NCBI GenBank assembly: GCA_963556195.1
Contig: OY744537.1
Coordinates: 22,231,876-22,295,875 of the forward strand
DNA from: Sepiola atlantica
Lineage: Eukaryota; Mollusca; Cephalopoda; Sepiida; Sepiolidae
Direction of reading: 5' to 3'
Length of the DNA stretch: 64,000 bases
Position 1 is the stretch's first letter. Each line of letters starts with the position of its first letter. The notes below the pieces were generated by a model. It had not been told where the DNA came from. It was given only the letters and a program-made list of their open reading frames with translations, and ran no database searches. Of the stretch, positions 43,272 through 56,600 are shown piece by piece. Made by a program: the position numbers and the translations under genes.

Positions 43272-46200
43272 GAGGATACTTCAATTTTTGTTAAAATTCC
43301 ATCAAATTTATTGCTTTCATAATGAAATTGTCTTTAATTCCTATCACTATTCTTTATAATTCTAGAATTTAATTATTTCATTTCTGTGGTTAATTTCATT
43401 TAAGTATGAATTCTTACTTTTTATGCGTTAATCCTGAGCTACGGCAGGGTCCACAAAATTTAAATATGAATTATAAATCAATATTTAATACAAATACAAA
43501 AAGAAAGAAAAAAAATTTAAAGATAAAACATCCAATTCTGTGGGGAAACTTTTAATAGGACTAAATGTTTCCTATTTAAATACATATTTATGTTTACGTA
43601 TTTATACAGAGATAAAATTACTATGTATGCAAAAATTATGTAGATTTCTTATAATTTGCAAATTGATATTTTGATAAACTTAAAATTAATTTTGATTTAT
43701 TACCTTTTAATTTATTTACCTTTTTTCAATATCTGTTATTCTTTTCTGTTAGAATTAATTCTCAATGTCTATACATGAGGACTATTTCATTTACTTTTAA
43801 ATTACAAATAATATAAAGTCATATTTTTTTCTTTTGAAATACGATATTGAAATAGTTTTTTTTTTCTTAATTGTTTTTTTAAAGATATTAATTAAAGTGT
43901 TAATATGTAGGCAAACTTATTCTTTGCTTATTTAATTTTATGTTTGTATACACATTGTGTGTGGATTGGGTTTAAATATTGAGAGCTGTCTGTTGTATGT
44001 TTTCATATATACAAATGTGTTTGTGATTTATGACACATATTTTAGTAGACATGTAACAGACCGAAAAAAGACTTTGACATTGCAACAGAATGTTCACATG
44101 GCTACTCAATCGAAGATAAGGAAAGCTTTCTAAACTAAACTAATTTTTTTTAAGAGGTATACATAAACAAAAAAAAATTTTTTTTTTTTCTCCAATAAAA
44201 TTCAATCCCCATTTTCCTCTTAAGTTAAAGGGGGAAATTAAAGTTTTGTCGTATCCTTAACATGCCTATTTAAAATATAATGTTCCGTTTTTAGTTCACC
44301 ATTTTACAAACATCTGGCAAAATTTCATTCATTGACTCCGAAGAGGCTGCTGTGTCAGTTAAAGTAAATTTGTACTATCTTAGATATGGATTGTTGACTT
44401 TTTGGTCCCCCCGATTTATAAAATCGGGGGACCAAAATGTTTTGAGGCATGTCCGTCCGGATTTTTCTCCGCAACCATTCATCGAATTTCTCTGAAATTT
44501 TGCATGAAGTTGTAACTTTGGTCAGGTTAGAAAGTGACATTCTCCGATTTAAAAAAAAAAAATCTGGTTAGTCCCGCAGGGGGTCAAAAGGCCCCGAAAT
44601 GGCAAAAAATGACATTTTTTGCCCCATAACGTTTGATCCATCCATTCAATTTCTCTGAAACTTGGCCAAAATGTGGAGGCAATTGTTCCCAATAGAAAAT
44701 AAGTATCGCTGACCGTGGAAAAGATCTGGTTCGCGCCCCCAGGGCGTCAAAAGCCCCCAAAATGGCAAAAAATTACCCTTTTCTCTCATAACGTTTGATC
44801 CATCCATTCAATTTTTCTGAAACTTGGCCAAAATGTAGAGGCAATTGTTCTGGATATAAAATGAGCATCCTTGACCTCAGAAAAATTCTGGTTCGCGCTT
44901 CCAGGGGGTCAAAGGGGGGTCAAAAATGCCCCAAATTGCCCAAATTTATTACATTTTACACTCGTCACATACAGAGGGTACCACGCATGCACGGCTTGTT
45001 TCTTCTTATTATTATTATTATTACTATTATATTGCTCCTGATTTTACATTTATTTTACTTTTAAAAATATATACCTGTTTTACAGACTATGAAAGATCTT
45101 GTCTTTAACTATAGGTAAATTCCTTGCATTAACCGAAAATAAGAACACACTAGACACACATATATATATATATATATATATACATATACACTAGTAGAAT
45201 GAATACCCATCCCAGGACCGGTGTAAGCAATAAATATAGCATTAGTTTTAAACTTTAATGTTTTTTGGGGTTTTTTCTTTCGTTGAAGAGTATAAATAAA
45301 TGAAAAGAAATTCTCTGTATAATTTGTATTATTCGAACTTGGATATTATTCTAACAACGTTTCGACCCATGTAACCTCCGACCTTCTTCAGGTGTATCTT
45401 GTCGAACTCTAGAATCTGTATGTATAGAAAGATTCCTGAGTTCAACAAGATACACCTGAAGAAGTTCAGAGGTTAGATCGGCTGAAACGTTGTGAGAATA
45501 ACATCCAAGATGAGAATAGTAGTTCAAATAATACAAATTATCAATCCTCATCTCAAAAATTCTGAAACATAATAAAGAAATTTTCTTTGCATATAAAACG
45601 TATAATTTCACATAAAGCCTCTGGACATGTGAAAATAAATTAACGTTATAAAAAAAATATGTTAATGCAAGTGTTGCTTGTAGTTAAGGAAAAAGATTGC
45701 AATGAAAAGGTTTTGTATCATATATATAGAAAATTCTATAAATTGTTCTTTCTTATCAAACATTTATTTCAGTGATAATTGAACTTTTTTTTATTATGAT
45801 TACTGAAGTTTTCATGAAAATATTTTTTCTTTTTTTTTCTTTTGTCAAATTTGTATTTTGTTGTCCAGCTTTTAAATAGACTAACCTTCCTAACGCATGT
45901 TAAGTTTTTTTTATGTTTACGTCTGGTCAACAGATCTTTTTATCCTGATCTTAGATGTGGGCATTTTCTTCACCAACAAATGTATGCACATTCATTGTCT
46001 CTTTAATTGTATGCTACGCGCAGTGTCTACAACATTTTAAATATTATATGCTATTTATTTTCTTTTGAATTTCTTTTAAACAGGTTTTGTAAGTATATTA
46101 ATGACTAAAGTAAGTTTTTGTTGAATGTAATCAAATATATTGTTGACAGAAATAGAGGTATGGTGTGTTAATCTATGATATGTGATGTCTCTGTCTGTCT

Positions 46201-49200
46201 CTCAGTTTTCAATTGCATCATTGAACAAAGCTCTATACTAAGATCAATCGACTTTTCTCGATTTAAATTTTACAAGGAATATATATTAATTTTTTTGTAT
46301 ACTAATCTCATGGTGTTTGCTCACGCAGGAAATTTTATTTAACTTTTTAAAAAATGTTTAAAGAATTTTTAAAAATATGGGGAGCAGGAGTAAACATAGG
46401 TCCTTATTCATTCCTGGACAATGCTAAAATTACTTTTTAGGATGGTATAACTTTCTTTTTTTTTTCTTAACTTCGAATATTTACTGAGTTTAATATATTT
46501 AAAAATTAGAACTCTGGAGCTTTTCCAGGTTCTGTTTAGACATTTTTTTTTATAATTTTTTTTTTAAACTTCACTTTTTTAAATATTCCAACCATTAAAA
46601 ACAAATGGGGGGGGGGGAGGGCACATATTGCTGTAAAACAGACAAACTAAGCTAAGCCATAAAATCAAATATGAAATCTTACTGTTCGGTCATTCCTTTT
46701 TGACCCACGGTATTTGACTATAGATATTACATTGGCGGCGTCAAGTCAACTGGGTTTGGGACAGCGGTACCTTTTCAAAGTGTTATGAAATATAAACTTC
46801 TTTTTTACTCACAATATTTAATTTTTTTTTTTTCTCCTCCAACCAGAATCGGTTACAAGGGAACACCCTGTCGTAGTTGGGATAGCTTCCAATGTGGAAC
46901 TTGGGTCAAAGAAGGAACCGGTAATCCAACCAATACCCCACACGTTCCCAGCATCAACCTCACCTCTTCTCGGAGTTTCCCATACTACTGGACACACTGG
47001 ACTTGTTGGTCAACATGTGCTCAATGTTTCTTCTTTCAATAAGGAACAGGTATGCAAATTACTTTCCGTTTTTGAGTTTTTTTATTTTTTTTTTTTATTT
47101 TTTTTTATTAACGGAATTTTACTATTTAGCCATGTAGTAAGGGTAACATACGGTTGGTTCCATTAAGGAGTTTCTATGTAGCAATGAAATTCAACTAGTT
47201 TCCATTGGTTTTTACAATCGTTGAGACAGGTGATATTCAACTGGCTTGTGAATCACATTAACTGGTTTTATTTTTTTAATCTTTTTTACAAGATCTCTGA
47301 GATTTGATATGCCATAAAGTAAACCTAACCAAGAACAGCAATGCTGTCTTTGCGAAAAGATCGTAAAGTTTTTTTAGTGTTTAGCATCAAACATAAATTC
47401 TAACGCTACTCTTCTAACAAATGTTTCTTGGCCTTTTGGCTAAGATCAAAGTGTATTATCTGTTCCGATGGATACTGCACCCCATACTGGTGTTGTCTTG
47501 GCCTTCGGGTCTTGATTTACGCCGGTCAGTGGGTCTGTCTTGTGCAGTTCTGGGAGGTTCACCTTCCCAGGCTTTGCCTCCCCTCTTTGGGGAAGAGTAG
47601 GTTTATTGCTTACTGCCTGAGGCGCCCCTACCGGGGAATGCCGACGGAGCTGCCCAGGCAATTTTTAAACCCCACTTTCCCGACCCAGACCTTGGGTCAC
47701 ATCTTACTTGTGGGAGTAAGATAAAAAAAATGGCCTTGTGCCTAACTCCTGGAGAGGAGTAAATCAATACTCTTCTAACAAATGTTAGTTGATAGGTCTT
47801 GTTAAGAGACAAATTTATTAAAATAAACTTGCTTTTATTACCTAGTAGCCACACCCACCGAAATAAATAACACACACTCATACACACATAGTCTAACTTC
47901 ATTGGAGGACTGTTGACTATTGTCATAGACAAAAACATGATTTACATGGTCTTTTCTATATTTGAACATTGTGTGTTTTGATTGTGTATATACATCGTTA
48001 CATTTTAGTAATTAGCAAAAAAGCACCGAAGACTTAATCTTCAAGATCACTTAAGATTTTAAAACTTTAAGCCTTGAATATATGCAATGAACAGAATATT
48101 CCAGGACTTTTTACAAATAACTTTCATATTTAATTATATTTTTAGCAACAATAATGCTGACCATTTTAACATTTTACTCTTTTTGTGTCATTTGATTCGT
48201 GAAATGATCTAATGTTCACTTATCAGGGAGCAAATGTCAGATTATATTGAATTGATTTACTGTTATGAGTAAACTATCCAATTTAAAATACATTTGAGCA
48301 AGAAATATGAAAGTTATTTCCAAAAGAAAATGGAATCTGTATTGTATATACATTGTCACATTTTTATTATTTGGAGGGGAAAAACACTCTGGCTTTCATT
48401 GTCCCTTCATATTTTTGATCAGTTTCTTTTTCAAATTGTTTCTTATGCCTCTATGCATTTTCAGTTTTAAATATCCTATCAGCTCAACCAGTAAAACAAA
48501 AATATACCATTGCATACAACAGTTGCACCATCTATACACAGACAACATTCTGTTAAATATTTCATCCAAGAGTTCTCAAAAAAGCCCCCCATAATTTTTT
48601 AAACCATTATATTTTTATTCATCCAATTCTATCTTAAGATGTGCTACGTTATTGCCGTGTGCAATCTATCTGACAACTTGCTCCAAAAATATATTACTCT
48701 ATTGTCAAGCAAATTCAATTAGTTAATTAAAATAAATTTCTAGAAAAATAAAGTTTCAATCAAAGCACCTCTCCTGGTTCTATCTAGTAAAGTAGTTAAT
48801 CCTAATTTTTTTCGATCTCTCCCTGTAATTAATCTTTCATTTAGTTTTGTCACTTGTATGTTTCAATCTCAATATTACATTCTGATGTCCATGTCTCGAC
48901 ACTCAAGCCCAGGCTAGAGTACAATACTCGATATAAGCCCTTATTAGGTTTTTATATATCTTGAAAAACAAACATAAAGTAATGTCTTAATCATATTCGG
49001 TTTAATGTCCGTTTTACGTGCTGACATGCGTTAGATGGCTTTAAGAAATTGACTTTCAAACTAACCTATCTCTGGCCAGGTCTTTCTTTATCCCTCTTTC
49101 TCTCAAGTCTGTTATCACTTCCTCCCATGTTTTTCTTGGCCTTCTCCTTTTGAATTGAACCTGCTACCTCAACTGTTCTACATCTACTAACCCAAGAACT

Positions 49201-51572
49201 CTGATCTATTCTTTCAACATGACCATACCATCAGTCTCTTGTTCTGCACACATCTCCCATACTCTCCGGATTTAATCCTTCTCTGAGGTCATCAGATCTA
49301 AACCTGTTTTTAAAACTCACATTACATATCCATCGTATCATTCTCATATCATTTCCCTCCATAAAATAATAAAACGAAATTTGAGTGACCGTTAAAAAAA
49401 AATTTTTTTAACTCCTTGCTTTCTTTCAGTTGCATCAATTATTCAATCAGGCCCATAACTACCGTGTGTCCGTCCAGAGAGACCGAGCCATGGATCACGT
49501 TCTCAAGGTTTGTTATTTCTTTCACATGTTATTATCGACTTGTAAGTTAAAATCAGACGTATAAAGTTTAATACCATTGATGTTCTGTTATACTATCAGT
49601 ACTTGATCCAAATACAAGTTGATATATCACAAAAGTTATGACGTTACTGTTATATGGTCTTCTAATGAAGTACTATGTTATAAATTTTTTTAGCACTATC
49701 TCCTCTCGAGGGATGAACATGTTCTTGGCCCATTGTGGGGTACACTTTTTGAAGACAACAGTTTTAACTTCAAAGTACATTTTATTGATTTGACTAGAAG
49801 TTTCTTCTAGACGGACTTCAGGGCTTTACATGACATGGAGTTTAGTTAAAAATGCTGTCAACAAGTTAATTTAATTTCAATCTTCAAACCTTACATCACA
49901 TGATTAAACTAACCAATCAACAGTCTACTTTTCATATAGGGTTCTAGCTGATCCTAGAGTCATGATCGTCTGCTAGTTGTCTTCCTCCAAATTCAGTGCT
50001 TGATTTCGACACTGGTTTCCGTGTCAATCTGTGGTCTCAGTCAGTGCTGTAATAAAGGGATTTCCCTTCCAAATAAAATTACAAATTGTTTAAAAACAAG
50101 TAACAATATTTTATTTTGTGAAGTTTCAATGATACTTGATTTCTTTACTGAATGACAGACTTGCAGTCAGAACAAACATCTCTTCCATCCGAACACAAAC
50201 AGTTCCTCTGCTTAAGGCTCCTTTGTCTCTCAGATCAACATAGACCAAACCACCCCCCTCTTTTGCTGGAATATATATAAATATCCTGTCATTTGTAGAA
50301 GGCCACACAACAAGACTACTTGAGAATTATCGGCTATTTAATCTATGGACATAAAAACCGACTGACCAGGGTGTCTATTATCCGGAGTGGACTTTAATTC
50401 TGTAGAATTTCAAGTGGTCTGCTTTCTCAGCATTAACCGTCATTTTCAAGAAGCCACAAATGAAGAAGTAATAAGTGCTCTTCACCAAGACAATGCACCG
50501 TGTCACAAGTTGATTTCAAAACTACATGAATTGCACTTCGAATTGCTTTCGCACTACCTCTATTCTCCAAATCTTGGCCCCAGCAACTACTGGCTGCTTG
50601 CAGCCATTGAAAGTATGCTCCAGGGAAAGATTTAGCTCCAATGAAGAAGTGATATAGGAAACTGAGACATATTTTGAAGCCAATGAAAAATCGTTTTACA
50701 AAAAAAGGCCTCAAATTGTTAGAGAAACGATGGAATCGGTGTATCACCCTAGAAACAAACTATAAAATCAAATTTTGTCTAAAAGTTGTTTTATTAGTTA
50801 GGACCGGAACTTATTGATTTATGTGTTAAGATATATAAATAAGATATCAAACACACAAAAAAATGATTAAAAGGACTCAAAACTCTGCTCTAGAGTTGTA
50901 TTCTTGGGTTGTTTACTAAAATTAGCGCTAAGTATCACACACCTGTCTTTAACCGTGATTGGAACTGCTATACAACTAAAAGTTGTATGATCCACTTTGA
51001 TTATGAGACTCGAGTCTTCTGTACTTGCAACCAACTCTGAAAGATCACAATGTGGGAAGCTCAACACTCAGTGAAACTACTCAAGGTTTTTTTTTCTTAT
51101 TAGTTTTTGTTTTTAATTCAATTTCTTTTCTTTTTTATTCAGGGAAAAGTGATGGCTTCTATGTTCTATGAGGTGAGCACACGCACCAGTTGCTCATTTA
51201 GTGCCGCCATGCAGCGTCTGGGAGGTACTGTGATCAGTTTCAATGAAGCCACCTCCTCCGTACAAAAGGGTGAAACTATGGAGGACACAATCCAGACAAT
51301 GTCTGGCTATGCTGACATTATTGTCCTCCGACACCCTAAGCCAGGGGCTGTGAGGAAAGCAGCTCAGCATTGCCGCAAACCTGTGATTAATGCTGGAGAT
51401 GGCACCGGAGAACATCCCACCCAGGCTTTGTTGGATGTGTTTACCATCAGAGAGGAGATTGGTACCGTTAATGGACTCACAGTAAGTTCTACTCTCTCTC
51501 TCTTTCTCTTTCTCTCTCTCTCTCTTTCTCTTTCTCTCTCTCTCTTTCTCTTTCTCTCTCTCTCTTTCTCTT

Positions 51573-51605
<33 letters not shown>

Positions 51606-53618
51606 TTCTCTCTTTCTCTCTCTCTCTTTCTCTCTTTCTCTCTTTCTCTCTCTCTCTTTCTCTCTTTCTCTCTCTCTCTTTCTCTCTCTATCTCTCTATC
51701 AGAACCTATCTCCCCCATGTTTGTATATTTATTCCATTGTTTATCACCTAAATGACTTACACATTTTTTTTTTTTTTTACTATTGATCGATATTGTTGAA
51801 ATTTTAAATTAGCAATGATGTAAAGTACTAAAACAAACTTTTAAAAATCCTATTTAAAAAAAAAACATAATTCAATAACAAAATTAAATTCATCACAGTG
51901 CATTTATATTTCTTCGTAAACAAGCCAATGATTGAAAAAGAAATTACTTTGTGACCTTTCGAAATTTGAAAGGAATTTGAAAGCATTTAAACTGAATCAA
52001 GTCATTTCTGACTAAAAATTTTAGCAAACCATGTATTAAATTATTGAAAATTTTCAAAGCTATTTATATCCAATAATTTTATAGAGATTAAAATGTTACC
52101 TTAACAAAATTAGTCATAGTTTTATAACAATTTGGTTCCATAAATAATTTGATGATCAAACAGTACTGTTACATTTATGTTTAAAAAATATTTTTTTAAT
52201 TGGATTTAATAAAAAAAAAACAAAAAAAAACAAAGACTACTTAGTTCAATGGGTACAGTTTATAAATACAGAGAGAGAGAGAGAGTGTGTGTGTGTTATT
52301 TCAAGATTTCTATTATATCATATAATAATAATTTATACCCAAAACAACTCAACGAATTTACAATTGTTTCCAAAGAAAACAGTACAGTTGTTTTGAGTAT
52401 AAATTATAAGATGATATAATAATAAAAAAAAGCTTGAAATAAATACATTTGTAAACTCTATTTAATTGTTAAATATCGAGCTTGTTATTTGTAATTGAAA
52501 TCAGATTTCCTTGTGAAGCCGTCTGAACCATATAAATGTAATTTATATGGAATCGACCGCAATACATTCAGCTATTTTTTTAATTTTCTAATAAAACTAA
52601 ATTTGTTTTTACAATTTTTCTAGATTACAATGGTTGGTGATTTAAAGAATGGACGCACTGTCCACTCATTGGCTCGAATTCTAACTCTCTATCGTGTCAA
52701 CTTGTGTTACATTTCACCCCCAAATTTGGAAATGCCAAAGGATATCCAGGAATATGTGAGATCGAAAGGAATCTCTCAGGTAACAAATATTTTGTACTTT
52801 TTTTTTTTTTTTTTTTAATGAAAAATGACTTGCTTTTAGAAGTGTTCAAGCCAAGAACTTGTACATCTTGAACAATATTTATACGGCAACATGTCTGATA
52901 ATTGCACTGTTTAATATCATTGTTTATACCTGAAAACCCGCTTAATTTGAGGTTAATGATACACTGGTGGCGCAGAGGAAATGTTTTTTGATTGGGCTTG
53001 TTTACTTTTTAATCCTGTCACCTAATTTTTGGCATATTTTGCAAACCAATGAACATCCCAGTCCTGAGCAAGCTTCTCTAACTCTCTCTCTATATATATA
53101 TATTGCAAGTCTTCTTCATATCTATCTGACACCAGATGTCTCTTGGTCTGCCTCGCCTCTTTATATTTTCCTTCTGGGTTCCAAAAGAGGGCAGATCTTC
53201 CAAAAGATCTTGTCGTGATACAGATAGAAGCTTGCGAAAAGTGGCCAATCCATCTCTAACATCTTTGTAGGATTTCTTTATCAATGGTTGCACTAGTTTG
53301 TTTTTTTTTTTGTTTTTTTTAATTTTCTACAGTTCTCCATTGCTGATGGTCATTGGCCAATAAATTCTAAGGATTCTCCGGAGGCAGGTGTTAATAAATG
53401 TCTGGTTTTCCTCGCAGCGGAGATATTTCTTCTCCATATCTCTGCTCCATAGAAAAAAACTGGCTTCACCATCACATTGAAGATCCAAATCTTGTGGTTT
53501 GTGAACAAGACATAACTAGTGGAAAGCAACCTATGCTTTACTGATCGGGACTTTTATCTTTGTTTATGTTGTGTGTTTGGAAAATGTTTTCATAGTAATT
53601 GAATCGATTTTTTCTTTT

Positions 53619-53659
<41 letters not shown>

Positions 53660-56600
53660 GTGTGTATTAAAATTTTGCTTGAATGTATTAAATGAAAAAA
53701 CGTTTTTATACATACACTACTACTTAATCGTTAAAGCTGTAAAAAAAAATTTTTTTTTTTTTTCAATTTAAACTACACCTTAATTCAAATCTATATATAA
53801 AGTTTTCTGTTTACAAACTTCCAGGGTTTTGTAGATAATCCCCCCATATATATATATATATATATAGGATTATCTACAAAACCCTAGAAGTGTAGTTTAA
53901 ATTAAAAAAGGGTTTTTACAGCGTTAACAATTAAGTAGTAATGTATGTATAAAAACGTTTAACTTGTTTTGTTTTTTTATTTCTATAATTTAGACGTTCT
54001 AAATGAAATAAAACAGTTCTTTTTTTGTGGATATAAAGCGTGAACACAGACCCAAGATAGTGCTGTGCCCCTTTTGATCAGAATGAAATATACTTATCCA
54101 CGTACACTAAGTAATGTGTATAAGTGTACGTGGATAAGTATATTTCATTCTGATTAAAGGGGGTACAACACTATCGTGGGTCTGTGTTCACGCTTGATAT
54201 CCACAAAAAAGAACTGTTTTATTTTATTTAGAAATAAAAAATTATAGAAATAAAAAAAATTTAAAAAAAAAAAAAAAAAAAAGTTAAGAATGGTAATGTT
54301 AAAGGATTCAGCGCTTGGAGCAGAAGGGCACAGAGGTTCTCATTGATTCCCAGGAAATGCTGGGTGTAGATGTACCTTTAAAAAAAGGGTTAAAAACTAT
54401 GAATTTACTAAATTTTATTTCGATTAATGTTACTTCATTAACATCCCCTCCCATTGAATCAAGGTCAAGCACTTCTTTCGACCCCATCCTCAAAAAATAA
54501 AATATTATAAAATGCATGAAATAATAATTTATTTTAAAAATGTAATATGATGTCAGGACATAGATTTCTCATCCAATGCCGGGTCTTCCTGCTCGTATTA
54601 ATATAGTTTTTAGAATGCAAAAATAACGGTTATTTTCTCCTTCAGCTGACGTTATTACCTTTTTTTATTTTGGGTTTCTTTGCAGAGATCTTTCTCTACG
54701 CTGTCAGAAATCATCCCCGATACAGATGTTCTCTATATCACTCGTATTCAAAAAGAAAGATTTACTTCACTCGTGGAGTATGATAGGGTAAGTGCATGCC
54801 ATTTCTGTCATCATCAGCATCATCATCATCATATTAAGTTTAACATGTGTTATCAGAAACTAAATCACATGAATCGGTTTGGTTTTTCTTCTTACCCTAA
54901 GTATATTTACCATGAAAAGTTGTTTGACTATAAAACAAGTAAAATATTTAATCTTCAAAGTGGAATGTAATTTTTATTTATTTTTTCTTGACCCATTAGC
55001 GCCCACATTATTTTCTTTAATTTATTACGTAAGATCTTTTGTAAATACAATATTATTTGATATTAAATATGTACTTTCAAAGATTTACTTTACTTTATAC
55101 GATAGTTAGAGCATTCATTTATACGATATATAAATGTGGGTTGGTTATAAAGACTACTTATCAAAAGATTTTGAATAATAGATGAAACTGATTGTATCTA
55201 GATTTTCACAGTACACTGAAAACTGAGACATCAGTGTTTCCAATATACATCAGACAGTAGGTTTAATATTTGAAAGACACTCCAATATTTATGACTAACT
55301 ATAGATATCTCTGAAAAATGTAGATGTTGCTGAAATATGGTAAATTATCCTTCTGGTCCTAAAAAGGGTCATGGGCACTAAAGGGTTTTTGTTTGTTTTT
55401 TTGTTTTTGTTTTTAAACTTCTGCAAGAATTTATTACAATGTTAATAAAAAATTACTAAGATACCAATGCCATCAAATTGACAATAAATATCAAACAATT
55501 AATTTTAGTGTTTTGAATATGATAATAAAGTTTTCAGGAGAATATGAATAAATGAATATATATTTGCTCAACCTTTTTAATAAAATATGCTGATGTTACT
55601 CACACCTACTGCAACCTGGTGTAGACGAAGGATTTCTATTATGTAATTAAAATTTTCTTGGTACCGTGACTTAGCGTTGCCAACAATCGGGCAGGCCGCG
55701 GAAGCACTCAAGAGCTGCCGAGACGAAAACGAGGCTGAAACTGCCAGGTGCTAAATGGAAGACTGGCAGACGATAATATAAGGCGAAGAATTTCAAAGAA
55801 AAAATACATATATATATATATATATATATTTAAAAAAAAAAAAACGAACAAACGGTAGCTGAAGAACTGTAAATAAATATATTTTCATTTTTTGGGGGGC
55901 CAAATGAACCATTGTCAATCAAATATGTAAATGTTTTGATTTGTTTGTGAAAATAATCTTTTGGGAGGGGATAAAATTTTGTCAATGTTTTTTTAACATA
56001 AAACAAAATTAATGAAAATGTTACGCTTTTTTTTTTCTGAAATAAATGTTTTTTTGTTTTTTTTGTCTTTTCGCAATTTTTTTTTTTTTTTTTTTGCTGT
56101 CTTTTTGGCTAAATGGTTTACTTGGTAACTCTTTTGTTTTTTGGTTTCTTTTTTTTAGTTTTTATTACGTTTTTCTTAGGGTTTACGGATAAGGTGGCAG
56201 ACAGTTCAAAAGGTCTTTCTATTGATTGTTCTGTTGCGCTCAGCACAGATGCTGACATCGACGAAAGACAGGCAGAAGAGAAGGGGGTCGTCGAAGAAGT
56301 GGAAGGAAGATGGTCGACGGGGTAGATTTCTGCTATCTACGCTAATATGGCGTAAAAAGGGTATTTCGAAACCTTTGACACCACATGAATTTGCGCAGAT
56401 AGCCGTCTACGAGTCTCCTGCTCGTCTCGCACTCCTTTTTATTTCTCTGTTTGGCTTTCATCCATATCCTCTCGAAGCAATTGGTGCAAGCCCTCATTGT
56501 CGGGTCGACATACTTTTCGCTATGGTTGACCAGGAGGTGTTGATACCCCTCCTCTCCTAACCTGTTGTACGCCCTCTAACAATCAGATACTACCGCGGTT

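Larger units (their letters stand above)
20653..46846 (+). other. CAD intron, 26.2 kb, with one candidate internal exon
   Basis: The largest intron. It carries three U2-headed SINE loci, copies of two tRNA-derived SINE families, LINE fragments at 26190-26420, 31310-32450 and 36550-36960, the second MITE copy (42863-43237), a hairpin-plus-tandem element (44391-45000), a foldback repeat (45330-45560), and large TCTA and CT arrays. AT-rich stretches such as 22570-26150, 37000-40200 and 43300-44340 hold microsatellites, homopolymers and small palindromes but no recognisable gene. Confidence 0.7.
47050..49429 (+). other. CAD intron, 2.4 kb
   Basis: Contains a U2-headed SINE (47426-47767) with a 19-bp target duplication and a minus-strand LINE tail (49060-49340). 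The remaining AT-rich sequence shows nothing recognisable. Confidence 0.8.
51482..52623 (+). other. CAD intron, 1.1 kb
   Basis: Starts with a CT-rich array (51490-51700) and holds a foldback repeat at 52295-52442. The rest is plain AT-rich intron. Confidence 0.8.
52780..54685 (+). other. CAD intron, 1.9 kb
   Basis: Contains a minus-strand LINE tail (53090-53520), a T homopolymer near 53620-53657 and two adjacent long palindromes (53700-53957 and 53961-54287). Confidence 0.8.

Noticed and set aside
46785..47042. Alternative plus-strand frame over the linker exon
   Set aside because: It lacks ATCase similarity and breaks the phase of the neighbouring exons; the frame through 46849 is continuous with them.
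51194..51718. Minus-strand open frame of 174 codons rich in Arg and Glu
   Set aside because: It is the antisense of the ATCase exon and the CT array.
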